Assembly (NCBI GenBank): GCA_048498315.1
Contig: JBEHYF010000005.1
Span: 1-64,000 of the forward strand
DNA from: Actinoallomurus sp048498315
GTDB taxonomy: Bacteria; Actinomycetota; Actinomycetes; Streptosporangiales; Streptosporangiaceae
Direction of reading: 5' to 3'
DNA length: 64,000 nucleotides
Position 1 is the first letter of the stretch. Every line of letters starts with the position of its first letter. Made by a program: the position numbers and the translations under genes. The notes under the pieces are model-generated. The model saw only the letters and a program-made list of their open reading frames with translations. It did no database searches and had not been told where the DNA came from. This document shows, one piece after another, positions 20,174 to 28,286 of the stretch.

Positions 20174-21214
20174 GTGAGTCTCAGCTTCCTCGAACCGCTG
20201 TTCAGGGCAGTGGCGTGGGTGATCATCCAGATCCACGCGGGCCTGAGCCTGATCTTCCCGGCGGACAGCGGCTGGGCGTGGGGCCTGTCGATCTTCCTGC
20301 TGACCGTCTTCCTGCGGATCCTCATCTTCCCGCTGTTCGTCAAGCAGATCCGCGCGTCGCGGAAGATGCAGGAGCTGCAGCCGCAGGTGCAGGCGCTGCG
20401 GAAGAAGTACAAGAAGGACAAGCAGCGCCTCAACCAGGAGATGATGAAGCTCTACCAGGAGGCCGGCGCCAACCCCCTCTCGGGGTGCCTGCCACTGCTG
20501 GTTCAGGCACCGATCTTCATCTCCCTGTACGACACGCTGCGGGCGATCTCGACGACGAAGCCGGGCGAGTCGAAGTACGGCATCTCCGCCGATCTGATCC
20601 AGAGCGCCCAGCACGCCCACATCTTCGGCGCCAGCATCCCGTCGACCTTCACCGAGTCGTTCAGCAGCGGCAGCGTCGGCGCGATGGTCGTCACCGGGCT
20701 CGCGGTCGTGATCAGCTCGACGACGACGTTCCTCACCATGAGGAGCAGCGTCAGCCGCTCGATGCAGAGCATGACGTCCGACAACCCGATGATGCAGTCG
20801 CAGAAGTACCTCGTGTTCCTCTCGCCGCTGTTCGGGCTCTTCGGCCTCACCCTGCCGCTCGGCGTGCTGATCTACTGGGTCACGTCCAACGCCTGGACGC
20901 TCGCCCAGTCCCACTACATCTACAAGAAGTACCCGATGGCCACGCCCAGCCAGGCGACCGGTGACGCCGCGAAGACCGGCGGTGCCAAGGCCGGCGCCGC
21001 GAGGACCGCCACCGCCAAGGCGGGCGATGCCAAGACCGGGGCGGCCCGCACGACGGCCAAGGCGGGCGCCCGCACCGGCGCGGCCAAGGCGACCGGGGAC
21101 GGCACCGCCGACCGGAGCAAGAAGTCCGGCCCCCAGGACGAAGTCGCCGACACGCGCCCCAAGGTCGTACGGCAGCAGCCGACACGGCAGCCGCGGAGCA
21201 AGAGGAAGCGGTAG
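20174..21214 (+). CDS. yidC: Membrane protein insertase YidC
   Basis: 346 residues. Membrane segments lie around WVIIQIHAGLSLIF, LSIFLLTVFLRILIFPLFV, PLLVQAPIFISLYDTL, MVVTGLAVVISSTTTFL and FLSPLFGLFGLTLPLGVLIY. The positively charged groove residue is the Arg in FLRILIFPL. GTG 20174 follows TAGGAG. The C-terminal ~100 residues are Ala/Lys/Thr/Gly repeats (AKAG, AKTGAAR) that are probably flexible and may touch the ribosome. It inserts proteins into the cytoplasmic membrane. Confidence 0.96.
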   Translation: MSLSFLEPLFRAVAWVIIQIHAGLSLIFPADSGWAWGLSIFLLTVFLRILIFPLFVKQIRASRKMQELQPQVQALRKKYKKDKQRLNQEMMKLYQEAGANPLSGCLPLLVQAPIFISLYDTLRAISTTKPGESKYGISADLIQSAQHAHIFGASIPSTFTESFSSGSVGAMVVTGLAVVISSTTTFLTMRSSVSRSMQSMTSDNPMMQSQKYLVFLSPLFGLFGLTLPLGVLIYWVTSNAWTLAQSHYIYKKYPMATPSQATGDAAKTGGAKAGAARTATAKAGDAKTGAARTTAKAGARTGAAKATGDGTADRSKKSGPQDEVADTRPKVVRQQPTRQPRSKRKR

Positions 21215-21257
21215 CGTGGCTTCTGAGTCCAGCAACAGCACGCAGGAGGATCCCGGA

Positions 21258-21758
21258 GTGAGCCAGGCCGAAGCCGAGACCACGGAGACCGCCCCGGTCG
21301 ACATCCAGGCGCTCGAGCAGGAGGGCGAGATCGCGGCCGACTACATCGAGGGCCTCCTTGACATCGCCGACCTCGACGGCGACATCGACATGGACGTCGA
21401 GGGCGATCGCGCGCTGGTGTCCGTGGTGGGGGCGACCCTCGACGAGCTGGTCGGCCGCAACGGCGAGGTGCTCGAGGCGCTGCAGGAGCTCACCCGGCTC
21501 GCCGTGCACCGCCGTACCGGCGAGCGTAGCCGGCTCATGCTCGACGTCGGAGGCTTCCGCGAGCGCCGCCGGGCGGAGCTCACCAAGCTGGGCACCGACA
21601 TCGGCGAGCAGGTCAAGCGCACCGGCGAGCCGAAGGCGCTGTCGCCGATGACGCCGTTCGAGCGCAAAGTGATCCACGACGCGGTCGCCGCGCTCGGCCT
21701 GCGCAGCGAGTCCGAGGGAGAGGAACCCGAGCGTTACGTCGTCGTCCATCCGGAGTGA
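21258..21758 (+). CDS. jag: RNA-binding protein KhpB/Jag
   Basis: 166 residues. A KH domain (DMDVEGDRALVSVVGATLDE, then LVGRNGEVLEALQEL) is followed by an R3H domain whose R-x3-H motif lies in PFERKVIHDAV. The N-terminal Jag_N domain of Firmicutes homologues is absent, as usual in actinobacteria. I chose GTG 21258 because AGGAGG at 21244-21249 is ideally spaced. GTG 21216, two bases after yidC, is in frame with a weaker site and would add 14 residues. It is last in the rpmH operon. Confidence 0.93.
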   Translation: MSQAEAETTETAPVDIQALEQEGEIAADYIEGLLDIADLDGDIDMDVEGDRALVSVVGATLDELVGRNGEVLEALQELTRLAVHRRTGERSRLMLDVGGFRERRRAELTKLGTDIGEQVKRTGEPKALSPMTPFERKVIHDAVAALGLRSESEGEEPERYVVVHPE

Positions 21759-21789
21759 CCGCCGACCCCGATCGGCGCCGCACGCACCA

Positions 21790-21820
21790 CGGCCCCGTCA
21801 CCTGCTCGGTGGCGGGGCCG
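21790..21820 (+). terminator. Terminator after jag
   Basis: CGGCCCCGTCACC at 21790-21802 pairs with GGTGGCGGGGCCG at 21808-21820 with one mismatch and a five-base loop. It closes the rpmH-to-jag operon. Confidence 0.8.
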
Positions 21821-22683
21821 CTTCTGTCCGGGGCACCGGGGTGCCAGGGGCACCGTCGGCCTGATCGCGCGCGGGCGCCGGCGGCGTGCCGTGGCTCTTA
21901 TTCCAAGCCGTACGGCGGGTCGCGGCGCTCGCGCACCGGCCGTACGTGCGATGGCAGAGTCGTGTACTCGACCGCCGCGGGGCGGACGACGATCTGCCGA
22001 GGCTGCTTCCTCCTCTCGGCCGGCGAGGACATCGTCCTCCACGATCCCGACGACCTGGCGCCGGCGGCGCGGACGCGCGGAGGTGAACGTGATCGTCGGC
22101 ATCGCGGTGCCCACGAGGATCGGGATCCACCCGATCATGTGACGCCGATCCCGCTCACGTGGACGTGAGTGGAAGCGAACGGCGAAGGCGGTACCGCGCC
22201 GATGGCGGTGAACGCCGGCCCGCACCGATGCTCACTTCCGGATCGCCGGCCAATGATGTACCCGGCCACGACGGATATTGCTCGGCGACGGACTCGCCGG
22301 CTCGGGGCCGCCGTCCGGCCGGCCACCGGGGCAGGGGCGGCGGATACCGAGGAGGCTTCGATCTTCTTGCGGGCGCCGCCTCGCGGGGCAGAGGGCGGCG
22401 ACCTTCCGGGGGTCGGACCTTCCGGGCGGGGGCTGCCGGGACTTTCCGTGGGGACCGCCCGGCTCTGGTGATCGGGAGGGCTCCCGGGGATCCGGGTACG
22501 TGCCGATCCGCCGGCGGCCGAACGCCCGTGACACCGGGACGCACGCCCTGGTCCTTGTTCGGCCGGACGCATCGGACGCCGTCCCCGAGCTCGGTGAGCG
22601 GGTCGGCGTTTCCGGGAGGCCGCCCGATGTGGAAGCATTCGGTAACCGTGGGGATCCGAATGACGCATCCGAGTCGCTGAGCC
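21821..22683. other. Long intergenic region before rsmG
   Basis: About 860 bases with no recognisable gene on either strand. The possible frames are Arg/Gly/Pro-rich and of low complexity. The G-rich runs between 22290 and 22500 look like decayed or non-coding sequence. The rsmG promoter is presumably in its last part but was not located. Confidence 0.45.
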
Positions 22684-23382
22684 ATGCCGCTGCCTCCCGC
22701 GCCGCCGAGCGCCCGACAGATGTTCGGCGATGCGCTGACAACCGCTGAACGATATGCCGAGTTCCTCGCCGGTCCCGGCGTCGAGCGGGGCCTCATCGGC
22801 CCGCGCGAGGTCGAGCGGCTCTGGGACCGCCATCTGCTCAATTGTGCGGTCATGGAGGAGGCGATCCCGCCTAAGGCGAGCGTCATCGACCTCGGATCCG
22901 GGGCGGGGCTGCCGGGCATCGTCCTGGCCATCGTCCGCCCCGATCTGACCGTCACGCTGCTCGAACCGCTCCTCCGGCGCACCGTGTTCCTCCGCGAGTG
23001 CGTCGACATGCTCGGCCTTCCGGGCATCGAGGTCCGCCGCGCACGCGCGGAGGAGGTCGCGGGTGAGCTCGCCGCCGACGTCGTCGTCGCACGAGCCGTC
23101 GCGCCGCTCGACCGGCTCGCGCGCTGGGCGCTGCCGTTGCTGCATCCGGGCGGGGAGCTGCTCGCGCTCAAGGGCGAGCGGGCGGCGATGGAGCTGAGGG
23201 AGGCGGAACCCGTGCTGCGCGAATTCGGCGTCCGCAAGGCGGAGGTTCTGCATGCCGGTCGCGGTAGGGTCGATCCCCCGGCGACGATCGTCCGTGCCGT
23301 CGCCGGCGAAGGTTCGCGGTTCCCGAAAGAGCGGGCGGGTGCCCGCCGGGGCGGGCGCCGGCGCGGCGGACGGAAGAGGTGA
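22684..23382 (+). CDS. rsmG: 16S rRNA (guanine527-N7)-methyltransferase
   Basis: 232 residues. It methylates G527 of 16S rRNA (GidB). WDRHLLNCAVMEEAIP is the family signature, SVIDLGSGAGLPGIVLAIV is the SAM motif, and VVVARAVAPLDRLARWALPL is typical. The C-terminus is a basic tail (RRGGRRRGGRKR). ATG 22684 is the start. It precedes parA by six bases, so the two are likely one transcript. Confidence 0.95.
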   Translation: MPLPPAPPSARQMFGDALTTAERYAEFLAGPGVERGLIGPREVERLWDRHLLNCAVMEEAIPPKASVIDLGSGAGLPGIVLAIVRPDLTVTLLEPLLRRTVFLRECVDMLGLPGIEVRRARAEEVAGELAADVVVARAVAPLDRLARWALPLLHPGGELLALKGERAAMELREAEPVLREFGVRKAEVLHAGRGRVDPPATIVRAVAGEGSRFPKERAGARRGGRRRGGRKR

Positions 23383-23388
23383 CAGGCC

Positions 23389-24654
23389 ATGACGCAGGGA
23401 CTGGGCTGGCCGGACCGCGCTGCCGGGGCGCCGCCCGCCGATGCGACCGGCCTCGGCTGGCCGGTCGCGTATGACACACCGGAGTCGTTCGACGCGCGGC
23501 AAGCGCCGGCTGGGACGGCGCGCCCGGACCGCACGCCCTCGGACACGTCTCCGGAGACGTCACTTGAGACATCGTCGGCGTCCGCGCCGTCGCCCGGCGC
23601 GCATGGCGATCCGCCGGGCGGTGCACCGCCCGAAGCGGTATCGGACGCTCCGCGCAACGGGCGGCCGTCCTCCGTGGGCCGTCCTTCTCTCAACGATCCT
23701 GTCAACGAGACGTCGCAGCGTGACCCAGTCCATGGGGAGTCGAAGTTGGTAAGTGAGGCACTCAAGGCGGCCGACGTTTCACGTGAAACGTTGCGGCCGA
23801 GCCCTCAGGCGACGGCGGCGGCGTTCAAGGCCGTGGCCCAGCGGAATGACAAGGAATGGCCGAAGCCTCCCCACTGCCGAATCATTACCATCGCCAACCA
23901 GAAGGGCGGCGTCGGCAAGACGACGAGCGCGGTCAACCTGGCGGCGGCACTGGCCATGCACGGCTCGCGAGTGCTCGTCGTCGACCTCGACCCGCAGGGC
24001 AACGCCTCGACCGCGCTCGGCGTCGAGCACCACGCCGACATCCCGTCGGTGTACCACGTGATCCTCGAGGGCAGCCCGTTCGACGACATCGTCGTCCCTG
24101 CGGAGGGTCTGCCCAACCTGTACTGCGCGCCGGCGACGCTGCATCTCGCCGGTGCGGAGGTCGACCTGGTGCCGATGGTCGCCCGTGAGTCCCGGCTCCG
24201 GCGCGCACTGGAGGCGTACGACACGAGCCGGTTCGACTATGTGCTCATCGACTGCCCGCCCTCACTGGGCCTGCTCACCGTGAATGCTCTCACCGGCGGC
24301 GACGAGCTGCTGATCCCGATCCAGACCGAGTACTACGCGCTGGAGGGCCTCACGCAGCTCCTCCACACGGTCGACCTCGTCAAGCAGCACCTCAACCCCA
24401 AGCTCGCCGTCACGACGATCCTGCTGACGATGTACGACGCGCGCACCCGCCTCGCGGCCCAGGTCGCCGACGAAGTGCGAAGCCACTTCGGCGACCTGGT
24501 GCTCAACACGGTGATCCCGCGGAGCGTGCGCGTATCCGAGGCGCCGAGCTACGGCGAATCGGTCCTCACGTACGATCCGAGTTCGAGCGGCGCGCTCGCC
24601 TACACCGAGGCGGCACGCGAGATGGCCTACCGGGGAGCGGAGGAGGGCAAGTGA
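23389..24654 (+). CDS. parA: Chromosome-partitioning ATPase ParA
   Basis: 421 residues as drawn from ATG 23389. The ATPase domain begins near residue 163 with IITIANQKGGVGKTTSAVNL (deviant Walker A), followed by VLVVDLDPQGNASTALG and FDYVLIDCPPSLGLLTVNAL. About 160 residues before it are Pro/Ser/Asp-rich and probably disordered. Shorter in-frame starts exist, such as GTG 23748 (VSEALKAADVSRET), so the extension may be partly untranslated. DNA at 23774-23791 inside the gene is a parS site that encodes VSRET. It drives origin segregation with ParB. Confidence 0.95.
   Translation: MTQGLGWPDRAAGAPPADATGLGWPVAYDTPESFDARQAPAGTARPDRTPSDTSPETSLETSSASAPSPGAHGDPPGGAPPEAVSDAPRNGRPSSVGRPSLNDPVNETSQRDPVHGESKLVSEALKAADVSRETLRPSPQATAAAFKAVAQRNDKEWPKPPHCRIITIANQKGGVGKTTSAVNLAAALAMHGSRVLVVDLDPQGNASTALGVEHHADIPSVYHVILEGSPFDDIVVPAEGLPNLYCAPATLHLAGAEVDLVPMVARESRLRRALEAYDTSRFDYVLIDCPPSLGLLTVNALTGGDELLIPIQTEYYALEGLTQLLHTVDLVKQHLNPKLAVTTILLTMYDARTRLAAQVADEVRSHFGDLVLNTVIPRSVRVSEAPSYGESVLTYDPSSSGALAYTEAAREMAYRGAEEGK
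23774..23791. promoter_or_regulatory. parS site inside parA
   Basis: The 18-base palindrome ACGTTTCACGTGAAACGT contains the exact 14-base parS core GTTTCACGTGAAAC at 23776-23789. ParB loads and spreads from here. In the parA frame it encodes VSRET, so the site and the codons are constrained together. Confidence 0.92.
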
Positions 24655-25607
24655 GCCAGCAGCGACGAGGTCTCGGCAAAGGCCTAGGCGCGTTGATTCC
24701 GACGGCGCCGCCTCAGCAGGAGACGCCGACGCGCAACGGCATCCCCGCCCCGCCGGATGCCGCCGGCGCCGGGTCGCAGCAGGTCGCCGGCGCGCACTTC
24801 GCCGAGCTGCCGATCGACTCGATCACCCCGAACCCGCGGCAACCCCGGCAGACCTTCGACGAGGAGGCGCTGCAGGAACTGGCCGCGTCCATAAAGATCG
24901 TCGGCCTGCTGCAGCCGATCGTTGTCCGCGAGACGCGTCCGGGCGCCTACGAGCTCATCATGGGTGAGCGCCGGCTCCGCGCGTCGAAGCTCGCTGAGGT
25001 GGAGACGATCCCGGCGATCGTCCGTGACACCGGCGACGACGACATGCTGCGGGACGCGCTCATGGAGAACCTCCACCGGCAGCAGCTCAACCCGCTGGAG
25101 GAGGCGGCAGCGTACCAGCAGCTGCTGGACGACTTCGGGGCGACGCACGAGGAGCTGGCGACCCGCATCGGACGCTCGCGCCCCCACATCACCAACACCC
25201 TGCGCCTGCTCAACCTCCCGCCGGCGGTGCAGCGCCGGGTGGCGGCGGGCGTGCTGAGCGCGGGTCACGCCCGAGCCCTCCTTGGTTTGGAGAGCGCCGA
25301 GCGCCAGGAGCACATGGCGAGCCGCATCGTGGCCGAGGGCCTGTCGGTCCGGGCCGTCGAGGAGCTGATCGCGCTCGGCGAGGGCGGCGAGACCAAGAAG
25401 GCCACGCGACGGAAGACCGGCAACAAGCCGGTGAACCCGCGTATCCAAGAGCTCGCGAGCGAGCTGTCCGAGCTGTACGAGACGAAGGTCAGCGTGGACA
25501 TCGGCCGCAAGAAGGGGAAGATCGTCGTCGAGTTCGGCTCGATCGAGGACCTGGAGCGCATCGTTGAGGCGATGGTGCCCGGTTCCGCCCGCCGCTCACC
25601 TGCGTAG
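24651..25607 (+). CDS. parB: Chromosome-partitioning protein ParB
   Basis: 318 residues. The N-terminal CTPase domain contains IMGERRLRASKLA (the GERRxR box) and LMENLHRQQLNPLEEAAAYQ. The central HTH is ATRIGRSRPHITNTLRLLNLP, and the C-terminal dimer domain ends near YETKVSVDIGRKKGKIVVEF. GTG 24651 overlaps the parA stop by four bases (GTGA). It binds the parS sites at 23774 and 25629. Confidence 0.97.
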   Translation: MSQQRRGLGKGLGALIPTAPPQQETPTRNGIPAPPDAAGAGSQQVAGAHFAELPIDSITPNPRQPRQTFDEEALQELAASIKIVGLLQPIVVRETRPGAYELIMGERRLRASKLAEVETIPAIVRDTGDDDMLRDALMENLHRQQLNPLEEAAAYQQLLDDFGATHEELATRIGRSRPHITNTLRLLNLPPAVQRRVAAGVLSAGHARALLGLESAERQEHMASRIVAEGLSVRAVEELIALGEGGETKKATRRKTGNKPVNPRIQELASELSELYETKVSVDIGRKKGKIVVEFGSIEDLERIVEAMVPGSARRSPA

Positions 25608-25618
25608 CCGCCGGGCGA

Positions 25619-25652
25619 GCGGCGCGTCGTTTCACGTGAAACAACGCGCCGC
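25619..25652. promoter_or_regulatory. parS nested in the parB terminator
   Basis: The core GTTTCACGTGAAAC at 25629-25642 is an exact parS. It sits inside a larger palindrome, GCGGCGCGT 25619-25627 with ACGCGCCGC 25644-25652, that has the form of a transcription terminator just after the parB stop. Confidence 0.9.
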
Positions 25653-25752
25653 ATCTGCTCATCGTGCGTGTACACAGGCGTTCTAAGATCCTGCTGGAAC
25701 GGGAATAGCTTCCTGTGATGAAGGCGCTCCGCCCAAGAAGGGGGCCTGGCCG

Positions 25753-26370
25753 GTGTCGCGTCGTCTGGTGAACGTCACGCTCGACAACCTCGGTGATCTG
25801 CCGTCCCGGTGCCGTCGGTGCGTTTTCTGGGAGCTCGACCCGGTGAGCATGCAGCGGGCCGAAGAATGCGGAGACCCGAGGTTGGAGAAGGAGGCGTGGA
25901 TCTCCGCAACGCTGCTGGAATGGGGTAGCTGCGGGAAGCTGGTCTACGTCGACGGCGTGCCGGCAGGCTACGTCCTGTTCGCGCCTCCGCTGTACGTCCC
26001 GCGATCGGTGGCGTTCCCCACCAGCCCGGCGAGCGCCGACGCGGCGCTGCTGATGACCGCGCACATCGTGCCCGAATTCCAAGGCGGCGGGCTCGGGCGC
26101 ATGCTCGTCCAAGGCGTCGCCAAGGACCTGACTCGGCGAGGAATCCGCGCGATCGAGGCGTTCGGCGACCTGAAGTGGGAGAAGCCAGACTGCATGCTGC
26201 CGGCCGACTACATGCTCGCCGTCGGCTTCAAGACGGTGCGGCCGCACCACCGATACCCGCGCCTGCGGCTCGAACTCAAGACGGCCATGTCGTGGCGTGA
26301 GGACGTCGAGGTGGCCCTGGAACGGCTGCTCGGGTCCATGTCCCCGGAAGGTGCCCTGCGGCCGATCTGA
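25753..26370 (+). CDS. GNAT family acetyltransferase
   Basis: 205 residues. The acetyl-CoA fold is seen in LLMTAHIVPEFQGGGLGRML, where QGGGLGRML is the pyrophosphate-binding motif A (Q/R-x-x-G-x-G/A). An N-terminal CRRCVFWELDP with paired cysteines is typical of the actinobacterial member that lies beside parB. GTG 25753 is the start. The substrate is unknown. It ends the parB-side block before a region of gene debris. Confidence 0.85.
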   Translation: MSRRLVNVTLDNLGDLPSRCRRCVFWELDPVSMQRAEECGDPRLEKEAWISATLLEWGSCGKLVYVDGVPAGYVLFAPPLYVPRSVAFPTSPASADAALLMTAHIVPEFQGGGLGRMLVQGVAKDLTRRGIRAIEAFGDLKWEKPDCMLPADYMLAVGFKTVRPHHRYPRLRLELKTAMSWREDVEVALERLLGSMSPEGALRPI

Positions 26371-27191
26371 GCGCCCTCAGCACTCCGCCAAGCCCTTGTC
26401 GCCGACGCGGTAGCCGCCCCACCGGAAGGCCGCGCTGGGGGCATCCGACCGGCTGGCCGCTCTTCCCGCACGCCTTTCGATGTGCGCCGTCCATCGTACG
26501 AATCACCCGCTTACCGGACGACCGGATGCCGCCCGGCGTAGCTCGGCGAGGGGCGGTGCGGAGAATAAGAGCAGTCAGGGAAGCCGGAGCAGCGAAGGCA
26601 GCCGGAGCAGCTAGGCGGATGACGATCCGATACGGGTCCGACGCGAGGCCCCATGGGCCGGACACGGGACGGCCAGAGCCCGCGTTCCGGGCAGCGATTC
26701 GTCGCGGACCCCGCACGGCGCCGCACGGATTCGCCACGGACCGGATACCGACCGGGCGGGGACCCGACGCCTGCCGAACGCCGACGGGACGCCGCGACGG
26801 GACGGCGGCGGGACTCCGGTAGTACGGCCGTGGAGCGGCGGCGGGACGGCGATTCGACTCGGAAGCGCCAGGCCATCCATATGCCCAGGCCGTGCTGGAT
26901 CCCGGTCTGCGACCACGATGCCCCGCCGGCCGAACGCGGTCCATCGCCGCTTCGTGGCCGTTCCTCACGGTGTCACCACCTCCTGTATGACGGGCTTGAT
27001 CTGGTCGCGTTCGGGGGCGAGGACGATGCTCGGGTCGGGCGTGCCGGGGGCGTGCACGAAGGACACGCGCAAACCGGGCTACGTCGGCGACCCAGTCCCG
27101 GTCGATGCGCGGTATGGCAGGCCGCGGAGCGGATCGAGGAGGCCCGGTGCTCCACGCCTCGGCGCACTCGGGGGACGCATCCGGACACAGC
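26371..27191. other. Intergenic debris region
   Basis: About 820 bases with no intact gene. Composition is repetitive in places, for example CGACGGGACG/CGGCGGGAC-type units at 26780-26860. Frames are Arg/Pro-rich shadows. Recognisable protein fragments begin only at 27192. Confidence 0.45.
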
Positions 27192-27303
27192 CGCCTTGAT
27201 CTTGTGAGGGGGCTCCACCTCGGCATCGGCGGCGACTTCGACGGCACCGCGTTCACCCCGGATGGCCTCGGCGACGTCGCGGCCTACCCGAAACTCAGGC
27301 GCC
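27192..27303 (+). pseudogene. Membrane dipeptidase (peptidase M19) fragment
   Basis: The plus frame encodes LHLGIGGDFDGTAFTPDGLG followed by DVAAYPKLRR. HVGIGSDFDG is the highly conserved zinc-proximal motif of renal-type dipeptidases. Nothing upstream or downstream continues the family fold, so only about 37 codons remain. Confidence 0.7.
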
Positions 27304-27420
27304 GAGGCCGACGAGGATCGAGGCGACGACCGGCTTGCAGATGTCGCAGCCGCGCCCGCACCCGTGCTCGGCGATGAGCCGGGAGAACGTCGTGATGCCG
27401 CGCACCCGCACGATGTCGGC
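27295..27420 (-). pseudogene. Nitrite reductase large subunit (NirB) fragment
   Basis: The minus frame reads DIVRVRGITTFSRLIAEHGC then GRGCDICKPVVASILVGLGA and stops. This is the BFD-like [2Fe-2S] domain of NirB, with the cysteine pattern C-x3-C-x2-C. The flavin, sirohaem and remaining regions are absent. It lies tail-to-tail against the dipeptidase fragment, so the two were probably joined by deletion. Confidence 0.65.
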
Positions 27421-27798
27421 CGCGTGCGGGAGCTGCGGAGGGGCGGCGGTCGTCGAGTCGTACGCCGAGATCACCGCGCCCGTTCTGGAGGACGCGCCGG
27501 CGGGCCTGCGCTCCCGCCCGGTGCCGATCGTCGCCTGGCCGCTCACACTGGGCCGCGGCCACATGGTCGACGCGGGGTTGGCAATGCGACGCGCCGGGGG
27601 CGCACGGATCGAGATCGCCGGGCTGGCGAGCCGCGCCTTCGCCCGGGGGCTCATCGCCACGCGGAGCCCTGTCTGGCGCCTCAGAGGCTCCTGAGGCCGC
27701 TGAGGCCCCGGATTCAATCGGATTTTCCCGGCCCCGCGGTGTTCGGCCCGCAGCGGGGCTGTGGCGAGTTCCGGCAGGTCGAGCGCTGAAAAGCACGA
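27421..27798. other. Intergenic, no gene recognised
   Basis: Open frames on both strands have plausible composition but no recognisable motifs. It may contain more of the decayed nirB neighbourhood. Confidence 0.35.
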
Positions 27799-27827
27799 CG
27801 GCCCCGCGTCATGCCGACGCGGGGCCG
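27799..27827. terminator. Terminator after trxA
   Basis: CGGCCCCGCGTC at 27799-27810 and GACGCGGGGCCG at 27816-27827 form a perfect 12-base stem with a five-base loop, 40 bases past the trxA stop. Confidence 0.85.
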
Positions 27828-27866
27828 CCCCTACCAGGCCGCGGGAGGCCGGTGGTCGATGGCCGA

Positions 27867-28190
27867 TCAGATGAACTCGGCGAGTTCCCTGAGCAGCGCG
27901 CCCTTCGGCTTGGCGCCCACGATCTGCTTCACCAGCTCGCCGTCCTTGTAGACGTTCATGGTCGGGATCTGCATGATGCCGTACTCGGCCGGCACCTTCG
28001 GGTTCTCGTCGATGTTGAGCTTGACGATCGAGATGCTGTCGGCGTGCTCGGCGGCGATCTCCTCCAGGATCGGGCCCACCTGCCGGCAGGGGCCGCACCA
28101 CTCGGCCCAGAAGTCGACCACGACCGGCTTGTCACTCTTCAGGACCTCGGTCGCGAAGTCGCTGTCGGTGACGGCCTTGGTTGCGCCCAC
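27867..28190 (-). CDS. trxA: Thioredoxin
   Basis: 107 residues. FWAEWCGPCRQVGPILEEIA carries the WCGPC redox site, and IMQIPTMNVYKDGELV carries the cis-Pro. GTG 28190 follows GTGAGGAGATTCC. It reduces disulfides and is itself reduced by TrxB, encoded 96 bases upstream. The sigM-like/anti-sigma/trxB/trxA order is conserved in actinomycetes and suggests that this sigma factor controls the thioredoxin system. Confidence 0.97.
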   Translation of the reverse strand: MGATKAVTDSDFATEVLKSDKPVVVDFWAEWCGPCRQVGPILEEIAAEHADSISIVKLNIDENPKVPAEYGIMQIPTMNVYKDGELVKQIVGAKPKGALLRELAEFI

Positions 28191-28286
28191 GGAATCTCCT
28201 CACTCGCTTCGACGGAACTTCGGTGACGCCGGGCCGGGGACACGGCCGGCCCGGCCACTGTCACGCATGGTCACGCTGGATGGTGT

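Noticed and set aside
22135..23765. Large minus-strand frames opposite rsmG and parA
   Set aside because: Ser/Arg/Pro-rich shadows of the plus-strand genes.
26276..27256. 326-codon minus-strand frame next to the GNAT gene
   Set aside because: No motif, very high Arg/Pro content, and it overlaps the dipeptidase remnant on the other strand.
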